Below, in pieces: positions 27,436 through 36,829 of a stretch of DNA of 64,000 nucleotides (the first letter of the stretch is position 1; each line of letters starts with the position of its first letter). The notes under the pieces are model-generated. The model was not told the DNA's origin, ran no database searches, and saw only the letters and a program-made list of their open reading frames with translations. This stretch comes from JAABVY01 sp964627935 (GTDB taxonomy: Bacteria > Zixibacteria > MSB-5A5 > JAABVY01), in contig CAZVLB010000012.1 in the NCBI GenBank assembly GCA_964627935.1, forward strand, positions 87,692-151,691. The letters run 5' to 3'. A program made the translations under genes and the position numbers.

Positions 27436-28425
27436 ATGACCATGAAAATGCTCGCTGCAATTCTGTTCACATTTTCGATTATTTGCGGAACCGCCCCGGC
27501 TTCTGATGAACCCGTTGTGGGGGAAAAGGTTTTTGACAATGCCAGTTATCCGCAAAGGGTGGGTAATAGCGGATTGATTTCATTTTACCAGTATGAACGG
27601 ATCGATAATAAGACGTTCAATCAGCTGGTAATTGGGGATCCTGAGACAGGCGAAGTCGAGCCATTCGACCTCGAACTCGATGATCCCCTGCCTCCCGGGC
27701 AATTGGCCTGGTCGAATGATGGAGAACATCTGGTGGTTGTCCGCGATGACCTGACAATCTGTGATCTTTACAAGTACACGCGCAAAAAGCCATTTGAGAT
27801 TGAGCGTCTGACCGACCTCAGGCCCTATGTTGTCGATTATGATTCCATATTCAAGGAGCAGTTCAAGATCGAGGATGAGATGCTGATGAATGCCTCTCTT
27901 CTGGAATGGTCACCGGGCGATACGATGATTGCTTTCAATATGCTCAGGGTAACCGACGCGGCGGTGTGGGTTTTGAATATAAACAGCGGCGAGGTTCGCC
28001 AGGTCACCGAATCGAAATTCGGCGCCGGGCCCTCATGGACACCGGATGGCAAGCATCTCTATATTTCAGGCAAAAGTCAGCCCCAGGGCAAATTCACCGA
28101 AAATATTTTCAGGCTCGACCTTGATGATTATTCTGTTGAGCCGGTTTTAACCGATCAGGCCACAGAACGTCTGCCCGAGGTTTCGCCGGATGGCAAGTAT
28201 CTGGTATATATCAGGTTCAGCACCGGAGAAGCGCAGGGAATCTATGTTTATGATATCGAGAATGATCGTACGGCGCGGTTGATCGATCAGAAAGATAAAT
28301 TCGGCGGAGCATCATACCCGACCTGGAGCCATGACGGCAAATATGTATATTATCAGATCATCGTTCCTGGCGAGATGTTTCCGGCAATTTACCGCATCGA
28401 ATTCGATCCATCAATTTTTGAATAG
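27436..28425 (+). CDS. exported WD40-like/TolB-type beta-propeller protein
   Basis: A signal peptide ending near TAPAS is followed by repeated PD40-type blades, recognisable as WSNDGEHLVVV, WTPDGKHLYIS, VSPDGKYLVYI and WSHDGKYVYYQ. This suggests a periplasmic six-bladed propeller, a binding domain rather than an enzyme. The start is a choice among clustered ATGs: AGGAG at 27427-27431 favours 27436 or 27442 over 27418. Confidence 0.8.
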   Translation: MTMKMLAAILFTFSIICGTAPASDEPVVGEKVFDNASYPQRVGNSGLISFYQYERIDNKTFNQLVIGDPETGEVEPFDLELDDPLPPGQLAWSNDGEHLVVVRDDLTICDLYKYTRKKPFEIERLTDLRPYVVDYDSIFKEQFKIEDEMLMNASLLEWSPGDTMIAFNMLRVTDAAVWVLNINSGEVRQVTESKFGAGPSWTPDGKHLYISGKSQPQGKFTENIFRLDLDDYSVEPVLTDQATERLPEVSPDGKYLVYIRFSTGEAQGIYVYDIENDRTARLIDQKDKFGGASYPTWSHDGKYVYYQIIVPGEMFPAIYRIEFDPSIFE

Positions 28426-28448
28426 ATTAAACATGTTTTAAGATTCAG

Positions 28449-28478
28449 GCCGGGTTAATACAGCCCGGCTATTTTATT
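28449..28478 (+). terminator. intrinsic terminator before recN
   Basis: GCCGGG and CCCGGC form a 6-bp stem (7 with a wobble) around a short AT-rich loop, followed by the T-rich TATTTTATT. It separates the propeller gene from recN. Confidence 0.78.
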
Positions 28479-28538
28479 GGCTGCGGGGAATTCAACTAAT
28501 CGCTTGCCAAACAGGCTATATGCCCTTTATTTAATCTC

Positions 28539-30242
28539 ATGATCACACAGCTCAATATCAGTAATTTTGCTATTGTATCCAACCTGGATGTCGAGATTTA
28601 CCCCGGGCTCAATATTCTTTCCGGTGAAACCGGTGCCGGAAAATCGATCATAATCGGGGCTTTGAATCTGCTCCTGGGTGAACGGGCACAGACCGAGATG
28701 ATCAGAAGCGGCGAGGATATGGCTGTTGTCGAGGGCCATTTCTCATTAAACAAACAGATTATAAGCATGCTGAAAGAGCTGGGAATTGATGCCGGCAATA
28801 GGTCACTCGAAATCCGCCGCGAGGTTAAATTGAATTCGGCTTCGAGATGTTTTGTAAACGGCCAGATGGTCAATGTTGCCGATCTGAAAAGGCTCGGGAC
28901 ATTGCTGGTGGATCTTGTGGGCCAGCATCATCAACAGCTCCTGCTGGATTACTCAAATCACATTGTCTTTCTCGATCAATTCGCCAATCACGGCAACATA
29001 CTCGAGAAATATCACAACCTGTTTGAAAACTACCAGTCAGCCAAACAATCCCTGAAAGAACTGCGTGACAAGATCAATCGTGACCAGGAACGTATTGAAC
29101 TTTACCGCTTTCAGTTGCATGAGATAGACAGGGCCAGGCTTTCTCATGAAGAGGAGCAGGGACTCAATCGTGAACGGCAGATACTTGAAAATGCCGAGAC
29201 ATTGAAAGGAACTTATCATCAGGTCTCAGAGGAACTGTACAGTCGTGATGGCTCGGTTACCGAGATTGTCAATCAGGCCATATCAAGGCTTGAGGCCCTG
29301 TTGAAATATGATGACAGCCTCAAGGACACTATAGACTCGATCCGCAGTGGCATGTATTCGCTTCAGGAGGCAGGACGACACCTCGAGAGCCGTTCAAGTG
29401 AAATCGAGCATGATCCCGGCCGTTTGCAGGAGATACAGGACAGGCTCGACATCTATTACGATCTCAAGAAAAAGTACGGCGGATCGCTTGAAAGGCTGTT
29501 TGCTTATCGGCAGGAGATCAGTGAATTCATTACATCATACAGCGACAGTTCAGATAATCTTGGTGAACTCGGACAAAAAGTTGATGACATGCTTTCTGAA
29601 CTGATTGCCCTGGCGGAAAAGTTATCGGACAATCGTCATAAATCTGCCAAAAAGCTGTCTCGTGAAATTGAGAAGGTCCTGAAAAGCCTGCTGATGGACA
29701 AGGTTCGCTTTGATGTCAGTATTACGCCCGCAAAATCTTCTCGGGGTGAATACGAAAAGGATGGCGAACGATATATGCTTGGCCAAGATGGTTTCGATGT
29801 TGTTGAATTTTTGTTCTCCCCTAATCCGGGCGAGGAACTGAAAGCACTTTCAAAGATAGCGTCCGGCGGTGAACTTTCGCGCGTTCTTCTTGCGATCAAG
29901 TCGATAGTGTCCGGCAAATACCATGACGGCTGTTTGATCTTTGATGAAATCGATTCGGGTATCGGTGGCAAAACCGCTTCGGCAGTGGGTAAAAAGCTGG
30001 AGGACCTGGCCCGTGATCATCAGGTGCTGGTCATAACTCATCTGCAACAGATAGCTGCCCGCGGACAAAATCATTTCCTTGTCTTCAAGGAAGAATCCAA
30101 TGGACGTATGATAACCAGAATCCGCAAGCTGACACTCAAGCAGCGCAAAGAGGAGATCGGCCGCATGATTTCGGGAGACAGGATTACCAGCCTGTCGCTC
30201 AAGCAGGCCGAGGAAATGCTTAAAAAGAGCGCTACCGAATAG
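28539..30242 (+). CDS. recN: DNA repair protein RecN
   Basis: SMC-like ATPase acting in double-strand-break repair. Walker A GETGAGKS (29-36), two long coiled-coil arms (about 150-380) around the hinge region, ABC signature SGGELSR (starting at 442) and Walker B LIFDEIDSGIGG (Asp469, Glu470). Length (567 aa) is standard. It converges with the OmpA-like gene only 14 bp away. Confidence 0.95.
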   Translation: MITQLNISNFAIVSNLDVEIYPGLNILSGETGAGKSIIIGALNLLLGERAQTEMIRSGEDMAVVEGHFSLNKQIISMLKELGIDAGNRSLEIRREVKLNSASRCFVNGQMVNVADLKRLGTLLVDLVGQHHQQLLLDYSNHIVFLDQFANHGNILEKYHNLFENYQSAKQSLKELRDKINRDQERIELYRFQLHEIDRARLSHEEEQGLNRERQILENAETLKGTYHQVSEELYSRDGSVTEIVNQAISRLEALLKYDDSLKDTIDSIRSGMYSLQEAGRHLESRSSEIEHDPGRLQEIQDRLDIYYDLKKKYGGSLERLFAYRQEISEFITSYSDSSDNLGELGQKVDDMLSELIALAEKLSDNRHKSAKKLSREIEKVLKSLLMDKVRFDVSITPAKSSRGEYEKDGERYMLGQDGFDVVEFLFSPNPGEELKALSKIASGGELSRVLLAIKSIVSGKYHDGCLIFDEIDSGIGGKTASAVGKKLEDLARDHQVLVITHLQQIAARGQNHFLVFKEESNGRMITRIRKLTLKQRKEEIGRMISGDRITSLSLKQAEEMLKKSATE

Positions 30243-30256
30243 CCCCTTTAGTTCCT

Positions 30257-31630
30257 CTAAAAGATAAATTCAATTTCAATTCGATGATTTTTGGCCCGGC
30301 CCTCGGGGGTTGTATTTGTGGCGATGAAATTAACCGCTCCCATTCCGACCGCCTCGATTCTTTCACCTGAGATTCGACGTGATACCAGGTAGCTCTTGAT
30401 CTTGTCGGCTTCTCTTTGCGATTCTATCAAAGCCTGCTGGTCACTGACGCTGTTGTCATAGTAGCCCTTGACCACGGCCTTGACATCAGGAAAATCACGC
30501 ATGGCGGCTGAGATGCTGTCAAGTGTGCTGACCGAGCGGAAATCGATACCGCGTCCGGATTCAGAGAACTGCACCTGCAGGACACGTTTCTGGAAGATCG
30601 AATCGAGAATCGCGCAGCCATCCTCATCGACAGGATACCCTTCGGGCGTACCGGGACAGGCATCGATGCTATCCGGTATGGCATCATTATCGGCATCCGG
30701 CGGACATCCGGTTGAATCCATGGTAATTTCGGCAAATTGATGCGGACAACGGTCACGGTAATCAGGCACGCCGTCATTATCGGAATCGATCGGACATCCG
30801 TACTCATCGACCATACCCCTGGCCTCCGGCGGAGTATCCGGACAGAGATCGACTGCATTGAGAACGCCGTCCAGGTCACTGTCAATGGCGGCTTGTTCAT
30901 CTTCATCGAGCTCCTCGATATCGGCTTCATCGTAGGAGATACTGATGGTTCCTTTTTCGAGCGGGAAATAGACTGAGAAACCGATTTTTATATCACCGTA
31001 TCCACGCGATCGGCGATCTTCGACTGACTGCGCGAAATCGGCGCCCATACCGGTCAGGTAATTAAACTGGGCATCAAGTGATAGCGACATATTTTCACGG
31101 AAGAACCATTCGTAGCCCGCCCCGCCGGATATGAAGAACTCGCTGGCACTGTATTCGACAAGGTTTCCGCCCGGTTCGGGGACCATGAGGACCTGTTCTG
31201 TAAAGACATCGTTGATGGACCAGATCGAAATTCCCATTCCGGCCGTGAAATAGGGGACAAATTCCGAATTGCCTATCAATGAATATTTCAATTTTGCTTT
31301 TATACTGGTATTGTTCCAGTAGCGGTCGGCGTTCTCCTTGCCAATTTTAATCGTGCTTGCTGACACATTGGAATCGTTATAAACACGACTGTACTCAAAT
31401 TCCCCAAAGATGGTCATTTCATCATTTAAGCCGTACCCTGCGGCAATCGAGTAGGCCGGAGATATGACCCATGGCTGCCAATATGGATTCAGTGCCGGCT
31501 GACGGGCTCCGGCATTGACGGTCAGCACCAGTTTCTTCTCCATACTCACCTCTGCCATGAGAACATGAGCGGAAAGAAGTAGAATAGATGAAACCAACAC
31601 TGGAATAAATATTTTGCTTTGCTTAATCAT
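30257..31630 (-). CDS. OmpA-family protein with thrombospondin type-3 repeats
   Basis: Signal peptide (about 1-26), an N-terminal eight-stranded-barrel-like domain (to about 225), three calcium-binding TSP3 repeats (DSDLDGVLNAVDLCPDTP, DSDNDGVPDYRDRCP, DADNDAIPDSIDACPGTP), and a C-terminal OmpA domain (about 340-457) that would bind peptidoglycan. The canonical NxxLSxxRA motif is replaced by IESQREADKIKSYLV, but the GxG and NHRIEIEF end are kept. It anchors the outer membrane to the wall and follows three wall-recycling genes. Confidence 0.88.
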   Translation of the reverse strand: MIKQSKIFIPVLVSSILLLSAHVLMAEVSMEKKLVLTVNAGARQPALNPYWQPWVISPAYSIAAGYGLNDEMTIFGEFEYSRVYNDSNVSASTIKIGKENADRYWNNTSIKAKLKYSLIGNSEFVPYFTAGMGISIWSINDVFTEQVLMVPEPGGNLVEYSASEFFISGGAGYEWFFRENMSLSLDAQFNYLTGMGADFAQSVEDRRSRGYGDIKIGFSVYFPLEKGTISISYDEADIEELDEDEQAAIDSDLDGVLNAVDLCPDTPPEARGMVDEYGCPIDSDNDGVPDYRDRCPHQFAEITMDSTGCPPDADNDAIPDSIDACPGTPEGYPVDEDGCAILDSIFQKRVLQVQFSESGRGIDFRSVSTLDSISAAMRDFPDVKAVVKGYYDNSVSDQQALIESQREADKIKSYLVSRRISGERIEAVGMGAVNFIATNTTPEGRAKNHRIEIEFIF

Positions 31631-31696
31631 AGCTTATTGAAAATGAGATGTTTTTCTGTTCTTGGCAAGCATTTTCATAAAATTATCCGTTCCGGT

Positions 31697-32950
31697 TTAA
31701 TAGGCTCCCGTAATTTCCACACCAGAATAATATCTGCCCAGGATTTGGCGATAACCCTGCCCGGCCCGGGCCCGTCCGATAGCTCCGGTCTGGCACATAC
31801 CGACACCATGACCATAGCCCCTGCCTTCGGCAGAAAATTCTACGATTTTGCCATGATGATCGCGCCAGACCAGGATTTCGAAATTCGATGATGGCAATAT
31901 TGCGGTTGGCCTGCTGGGCCGCCTGAAAGCCCAGCGAATTTGATCCTTAAAAAGCAGAATCTCACCATGATTTGTTTCCACTGCAAGATGTGAAATTCGC
32001 CCGGATGGAAACCGTTCTTTTACCATGATATCGTTAATTTCGAGCTCATCATATTCAACACCCCTTTTATCGATCAGGTATTCGAGCAGATAATCCTCGA
32101 GCACCTGAGGTTCCCATTTCATCTCCCATGTATAAAACTTCGACCATTTGCAGTAATCGGAATCATCAACTGATTTCAGGTAGCCGTTAATATGCTCATT
32201 CCAGACATTTTCGACATCCTCGGTCTTCCCGCCGCAGGTGGAATGATAGTAGGCGGTGACAGGTTTGCCCTGGTATGTCAGCACCTCCCCCCGTGTTTCC
32301 TCAATAGCCTTATTGGCCAGGTCGTATTCTCCACGGATACCGATATAGACCTGATCCATAATGCTGTTAACGAGGTCGTAAGCTTTATCGGAATTATTTT
32401 TGATACGCGAATAGGCATAGGTGCGGGCGGCAACAGACTGGGCTTTGAGCGCCTCAAATGCATCATCTTTGAGCCTGCCGATTTCGGGCGGAAGAACACC
32501 CTTGAGGTAGCTTTCCAGATTGAGCACATTTATGACCATCAGCATTCCGCTATCTGCGTTGATCTCCAGTATGCCGCGGAACGGGCTGCCGTTGATCATT
32601 ATATGGCTCTGCGGTTTTCTGGGCGATACGAATATCTTGAAGATTGCCGTATCCAATACAAAGACCGAGTTTTCATCAGCCAGAGTAATTCCGTTTTTTG
32701 CATATATGGCCCTCAATGGCGCGACAGAATAGTAACCCTTGGCTGTGCTGTCGGCCAGGATACAATTTAACTGATAGGTGCCCTGGCAGTCGATTTCCAG
32801 CTTATCGGTATTCAGGATATTGACACGGATGTGCGGGTAGGCCAATGACTCCCGGCCCATCTGACGGTCAATATAAGACATACGCGAACATCCGCCGCAA
32901 ATCAAAGCAGCGATCAATATCAGTATCAATGTTAAAATCGTATTTTTCAT
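31697..32950 (-). CDS. SpoIID/LytB-domain lipoprotein
   Basis: The lipoprotein signal ends in the lipobox CGGC (Cys21). The SpoIID domain (about 125-400) includes LESYLKGVLPPEIG, LKAQSVAARTYA, STCGGKTED and the C-terminal GRGYGHGVGMCQTGAIGRA, all hallmarks of SpoIID lytic transglycosylases, which cleave denuded glycan strands. Acting from a membrane anchor it would release anhydro-muropeptides that the two overlapping upstream genes (nagZ, anmK) can process. Its ATG overlaps the anmK stop by 4 bp. Confidence 0.9.
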   Translation of the reverse strand: MKNTILTLILILIAALICGGCSRMSYIDRQMGRESLAYPHIRVNILNTDKLEIDCQGTYQLNCILADSTAKGYYSVAPLRAIYAKNGITLADENSVFVLDTAIFKIFVSPRKPQSHIMINGSPFRGILEINADSGMLMVINVLNLESYLKGVLPPEIGRLKDDAFEALKAQSVAARTYAYSRIKNNSDKAYDLVNSIMDQVYIGIRGEYDLANKAIEETRGEVLTYQGKPVTAYYHSTCGGKTEDVENVWNEHINGYLKSVDDSDYCKWSKFYTWEMKWEPQVLEDYLLEYLIDKRGVEYDELEINDIMVKERFPSGRISHLAVETNHGEILLFKDQIRWAFRRPSRPTAILPSSNFEILVWRDHHGKIVEFSAEGRGYGHGVGMCQTGAIGRARAGQGYRQILGRYYSGVEITGAY

Positions 32951-34104
32951 GGTAATGCTATTTTACCCAGCACAGTTTTTCGTTGCGCTCCGGTTACGTC
33001 GGGCAAATTTGCCGGAATACCTCTTATATTCAGATATGCCAGCAAAGCGAACCCGGCCGCCTCAACATAATCGGGATCAATGCCCTCATCGGCTGTTGTT
33101 GTAACCCTGCAATCCGAAAACTCCTCAGCCAGGCGTTTCATGAAGTACCTGTTTCGTGCTCCGCCGCCGCATACCAGAAGATTTGCCGGACATTTATGTT
33201 CTCTGTGATATTTTACCACAGCCTTGATAGTAATTTCCGAGGCGGTGGCAATTATATCCTGATCTGAGAGCCTGAGTTGTATCGCTTTTTTCAAAAAGGA
33301 TTCGACAAATTCCCGGCCGAACTGCTCTCTTCCCAGTGATTTTGGATATGGTTTTTTATACCAGGTCCTACCGATTGCATATTTAAGAAGCGGGTTTGAG
33401 ACCTTGCCTCTAATGGCAACTGCACCATTTTTATCATAGCCTCGTTTGAACAGTTTTTGCATCAGATCATCGACGATCATATTTCCCGGCCCGCAATCTG
33501 AGGCCGATATATTATCTATTTTGTTATTTGCTGGAAGATATGTCAGGTTGGATATGCCGCCGATATTCAATACTGCTATGCTCTCCTTTTTGCGAGAAAA
33601 CATGTAATGATGACAGATCGGCATCAAAGGGGCTCCCGATCCGCCCAATGCGATATCATCAGTCCTGAAATCAAATACAACCGCCACACCAAGATTTGCC
33701 GAAAGGCGTGCACCATCGACAATCTGCCAGCTTCCGCCATAACGATTATGGCGCGGGTCGGCATGATGGATGGTTTGTCCATGAGAGCCAATCAGGCCGG
33801 GCATTTTAAATTTATGGCTTTTCAGAAATGACCTGATTTTCTTCACATAGAAATCGGCCAGTTGATTTTCTGTGCTAAACAGGCTGTCTTTTTCGATTTC
33901 TTTTGATGCGGCAAGCTCTTTTATCAGCGAGGCTGTTTTTTTGCTATACTTATCTGTTTCCGCTGCCAGGAGCTTAATTTTTATACTGCTTCGATCTCCT
34001 GAAATGCGGCACATGGCAATATCCAAGCCGTCGGCCGAGGTACCCGACATCAGGCCGAGAACATCCAGGCTTTTTCTTTTAAACAGTTTGAGCAGCGCTT
34101 GCAT
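32947..34104 (-). CDS. anmK: anhydro-N-acetylmuramic acid kinase
   Basis: Phosphorylates and opens 1,6-anhydro-MurNAc to MurNAc-6-phosphate in peptidoglycan recycling. LGLMSGTSADGLDIA near the N-terminus and GSHGQTIHH, LNIGGISNLTYL and NLLVCGGGARN mark the ASKHA-type sugar-kinase fold. Length 385 aa is normal. It overlaps nagZ upstream by 26 bp and the SpoIID gene downstream by 4 bp. No murQ etherase is seen in the window. Confidence 0.95.
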   Translation of the reverse strand: MQALLKLFKRKSLDVLGLMSGTSADGLDIAMCRISGDRSSIKIKLLAAETDKYSKKTASLIKELAASKEIEKDSLFSTENQLADFYVKKIRSFLKSHKFKMPGLIGSHGQTIHHADPRHNRYGGSWQIVDGARLSANLGVAVVFDFRTDDIALGGSGAPLMPICHHYMFSRKKESIAVLNIGGISNLTYLPANNKIDNISASDCGPGNMIVDDLMQKLFKRGYDKNGAVAIRGKVSNPLLKYAIGRTWYKKPYPKSLGREQFGREFVESFLKKAIQLRLSDQDIIATASEITIKAVVKYHREHKCPANLLVCGGGARNRYFMKRLAEEFSDCRVTTTADEGIDPDYVEAAGFALLAYLNIRGIPANLPDVTGAQRKTVLGKIALP

Positions 34105-35068
34105 TTTTTTTGATCTTATCTTTTAATTTCAATATTCGGGAAATTTTCTGCATTATTGAATCTTCATCCAGACGGCCATTTTTTATAGCATTCTGTACTG
34201 CATCGAATGCTTTCCGCTGATCATCCCTGTTATGGCAAAACAGCAGCATATCATGCCCCGCATCCAGGCACCTGACGGCTATTTCATCTGCACTCATATC
34301 CTTGATTGCGCCCATAGCGAGGTCATCGCTGAATATAACGCCCTCGAATCCCAGTTCATTGCGCAGATATGTTTGGCAGATTTTGTTAGAGAATGTTGCT
34401 ATGTTAGCGGGATCGAGATTTGCGGCGTGAAGATGAGTGGTCATGACTGTTTCGATGCCTGATTCAATCAAATTCTTAAATGGCTTCCAGTGGACTTTCC
34501 GAAAATCCTCCAGTGATATCTCTGTGGTTGCAGTTTTAACATGTGGATCGATATTCGATGATCCCAGTCCGGGAAAATGTTTGGCGCAGCATGCTATGCC
34601 ATTTTGACTATACTCGTGATACACAAGTGCACTATATTCCGAAACTGTATGCGGGTCATTGCCGAATGCGCGTGTCCTGAGCAGTTGATTTTCATCGGCA
34701 GTGAGCACATCGCATACCGGTACCAGATTCATATTGATGCCGATTTCAGCCAGGCTGCGGGCGCTTGTGCGGCAGGCAATTTCAAGGCCCTCACGATCAG
34801 AATTGTCGGCATAATAGCGCGCCGATGGAAATGTTGGAAAATCACCTTCAAGGCGGTTTACATTTCCGCCTTCCTGATCGACACAGACGATCAGCCCCGG
34901 ACCGGAGACGTCTTTGATCTCCGCGATCTCATTTTTCAACTTCTCGGCCGAGGCAAAATTGCGGTCAAAGATAATTATTCCGCCCAGCCCGAATTGCGAG
35001 GCGAAGTCTTTTACAAACCCGAGATCATGCGGCTCGTATCCAAATATGAATAGTTCGCCAGGATTCAC
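34079..35068 (-). CDS. nagZ: beta-N-acetylglucosaminidase, GH3 family (NagZ-like)
   Basis: Removes GlcNAc from muropeptides. VCVDQEGGNVNRL is the family signature; the nucleophile is Asp248 in FSDDLAMGA, and the acid/base loop KHFPGLGSSNIDPH carries Asp174 and His176. The usual KHFPGHGD loop has Leu in place of the first His, a departure at the flexible active-site loop. The start is GTG at 35068 with AGGA eight bases upstream. No signal peptide, so it acts in the cytosol with AnmK. Confidence 0.9.
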   Translation of the reverse strand: MNPGELFIFGYEPHDLGFVKDFASQFGLGGIIIFDRNFASAEKLKNEIAEIKDVSGPGLIVCVDQEGGNVNRLEGDFPTFPSARYYADNSDREGLEIACRTSARSLAEIGINMNLVPVCDVLTADENQLLRTRAFGNDPHTVSEYSALVYHEYSQNGIACCAKHFPGLGSSNIDPHVKTATTEISLEDFRKVHWKPFKNLIESGIETVMTTHLHAANLDPANIATFSNKICQTYLRNELGFEGVIFSDDLAMGAIKDMSADEIAVRCLDAGHDMLLFCHNRDDQRKAFDAVQNAIKNGRLDEDSIMQKISRILKLKDKIKKNASAAQTV

Positions 35069-35085
35069 GCTAAGAGTCCTATTCC

Positions 35086-36654
35086 TCAGACAGCGCAGAC
35101 CATATTCTTTCCCGCGCCCTTGGCACGATATAGAGCCATGTCCACTGTCTGGACCAGTTCCATGGTCGAGAGGCCGTTATCGGGATAGGAGGTTGTACCT
35201 ATCGAGACCGTGATTTTGAGACCTGTTACGCCGGTGGCAATGCCGAAATCATGCCTCTCGACACCTTCGCGAATGCGTTCCGCAAGCACATTGGCCTCAT
35301 CCGAACGGGTCTGGGGCAGGATAATAATGAATTCCTCTCCCCCGTAACGGCAGAATGTATCTGTATCTCTAATACAGGATTTGACCACCTGTACAATATC
35401 CTTCAAAACCAGGTTGCCGACCTCATGGCCGTAGGTATCATTGGTTTTCTTGAACCAATCCAGGTCCAGCATAATAAGCGACAAGGACAGGTCATAGCGT
35501 GCCGAACGTCGTTTTTCTTCTTCCAGGCGCTGTACGAAATAGCGGTAGTTATGTATGCCGGTCAGGTCATCGATGAGAATCAGGTCGGAGATGCGTTTAT
35601 GCAATCGTGCATTTTCGATTGCCATACCGGCCGATGCGGCCAGGATCGTGAAGAGTTTTTCATCTCGGTCATTAAAGGCGGCGATTTTTGATGATTCGGC
35701 ATTCAAGACACCGATTATCTTGCCCCGGGCGATCATCGGCACAGCCATCTCACTGCGCGCATCGGGCAATGCCGCGATATAGTTGGGCACCGATGAAAGA
35801 TCGGCAATACGAATTATTTTGCCGGTTTCTATTGCCTTGCCGGCCACACCCTTGAGGCTGATAGCGATTGGATTTTTAAATATTTCTTTTTTGCCGCCAG
35901 TCATTTTAGCTCTCAGTTCCAGATGATTCTTCTCCTTGTCGAGCAGCAAAATACTGCACATCGGGTAACCAAGAATATTGTCGGCAATATTGTTTATTTC
36001 AACAAAAACCTCGTCCAGATCATGGATTTCGCCCAGGGAACGCGAGGTTTCATAGATTGTTTCGAGCTGTATCTGCGTGCGTTCAAGTTCGGTCGTACGT
36101 TCATTGAGCGTATCCAGAAGATGCAGGAGCTTGTCCCCGGAATGCTTGAAATGCTTGGAAAACATTCCCACCGCCAGCACATAGAACCATGCCACCGAGA
36201 GACGGATCGGCATTTCGATTACATCGCGTACCCCGGTAACCTGCTCCATGTTGACAAGGAAATAGGCAATTGTGCACAGCATGGCGATAACCGCGCCGCC
36301 CTGCAGATCGAGATAGTAGGCTGCAAAACCTACCACCAGGTAATAAAGCAGGAAGAACACGCTGTTGAGCCCGCCGGTGCAGTAAACAAGGGCCGAGATC
36401 ATTACAATATCGAAGACAAAGCTGAAATTATAAAGCGTGGCCATGGATATACGGCTGCGTACAGCCAGGAGCTTAAAAAGCGCCAGGTGAACAGCAAAGG
36501 CAAGCAGAATTACCCAGGAGGCTTCGGCGTAATAATGAACAGGTTTAGGTGCCGCCAGGAGCCATACGGCAATCACCATACTGGCCACCAGACGGGTCAG
36601 TACATAAAAGTATTCTGCTCGCGGAAATAAGGATCTGTATGAACCTTTTTTCAT
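35086..36654 (-). CDS. membrane GAF-GGDEF diguanylate cyclase
   Basis: Makes c-di-GMP. About five transmembrane helices (15-170) are followed by a coiled-coil linker, a GAF domain (about 205-350) and a GGDEF domain with an active GGEEF motif at 438-442. An RxxD inhibitory site (RDTD, 429-432) sits exactly five residues before it, so product inhibition is expected. The GAF ligand is unknown. No PDE or PilZ partner lies nearby. Confidence 0.93.
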   Translation of the reverse strand: MKKGSYRSLFPRAEYFYVLTRLVASMVIAVWLLAAPKPVHYYAEASWVILLAFAVHLALFKLLAVRSRISMATLYNFSFVFDIVMISALVYCTGGLNSVFFLLYYLVVGFAAYYLDLQGGAVIAMLCTIAYFLVNMEQVTGVRDVIEMPIRLSVAWFYVLAVGMFSKHFKHSGDKLLHLLDTLNERTTELERTQIQLETIYETSRSLGEIHDLDEVFVEINNIADNILGYPMCSILLLDKEKNHLELRAKMTGGKKEIFKNPIAISLKGVAGKAIETGKIIRIADLSSVPNYIAALPDARSEMAVPMIARGKIIGVLNAESSKIAAFNDRDEKLFTILAASAGMAIENARLHKRISDLILIDDLTGIHNYRYFVQRLEEEKRRSARYDLSLSLIMLDLDWFKKTNDTYGHEVGNLVLKDIVQVVKSCIRDTDTFCRYGGEEFIIILPQTRSDEANVLAERIREGVERHDFGIATGVTGLKITVSIGTTSYPDNGLSTMELVQTVDMALYRAKGAGKNMVCAV

Positions 36655-36829
36655 GACCTCACTTCGGGGCGATAAATAAAAGACTTCTATTTGTTTAGAT
36701 ATCGGCAGAAAGGGGGCTTTTCTTTCTTGATAGGGGTCATCTTTTGCTAATTTTGATTTATCCGGGCGCGATCAGAAGCGGTACAATGCGGGTTATGTTT
36801 CCAATCGAAACAGGAGACGGAAATGACTG

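Noticed and set aside
35923..36630. 235-codon plus-strand ORF inside the diguanylate cyclase gene
   Set aside because: Antisense shadow of the membrane and linker region; no start signal or domain.
36655..36829. Possible small gene or promoter between cstA and the GGDEF gene (ATG at 36823 with GGAGAC before it)
   Set aside because: The frame runs antisense into cstA for about 40 codons and no -35/-10 pair with acceptable spacing was found.
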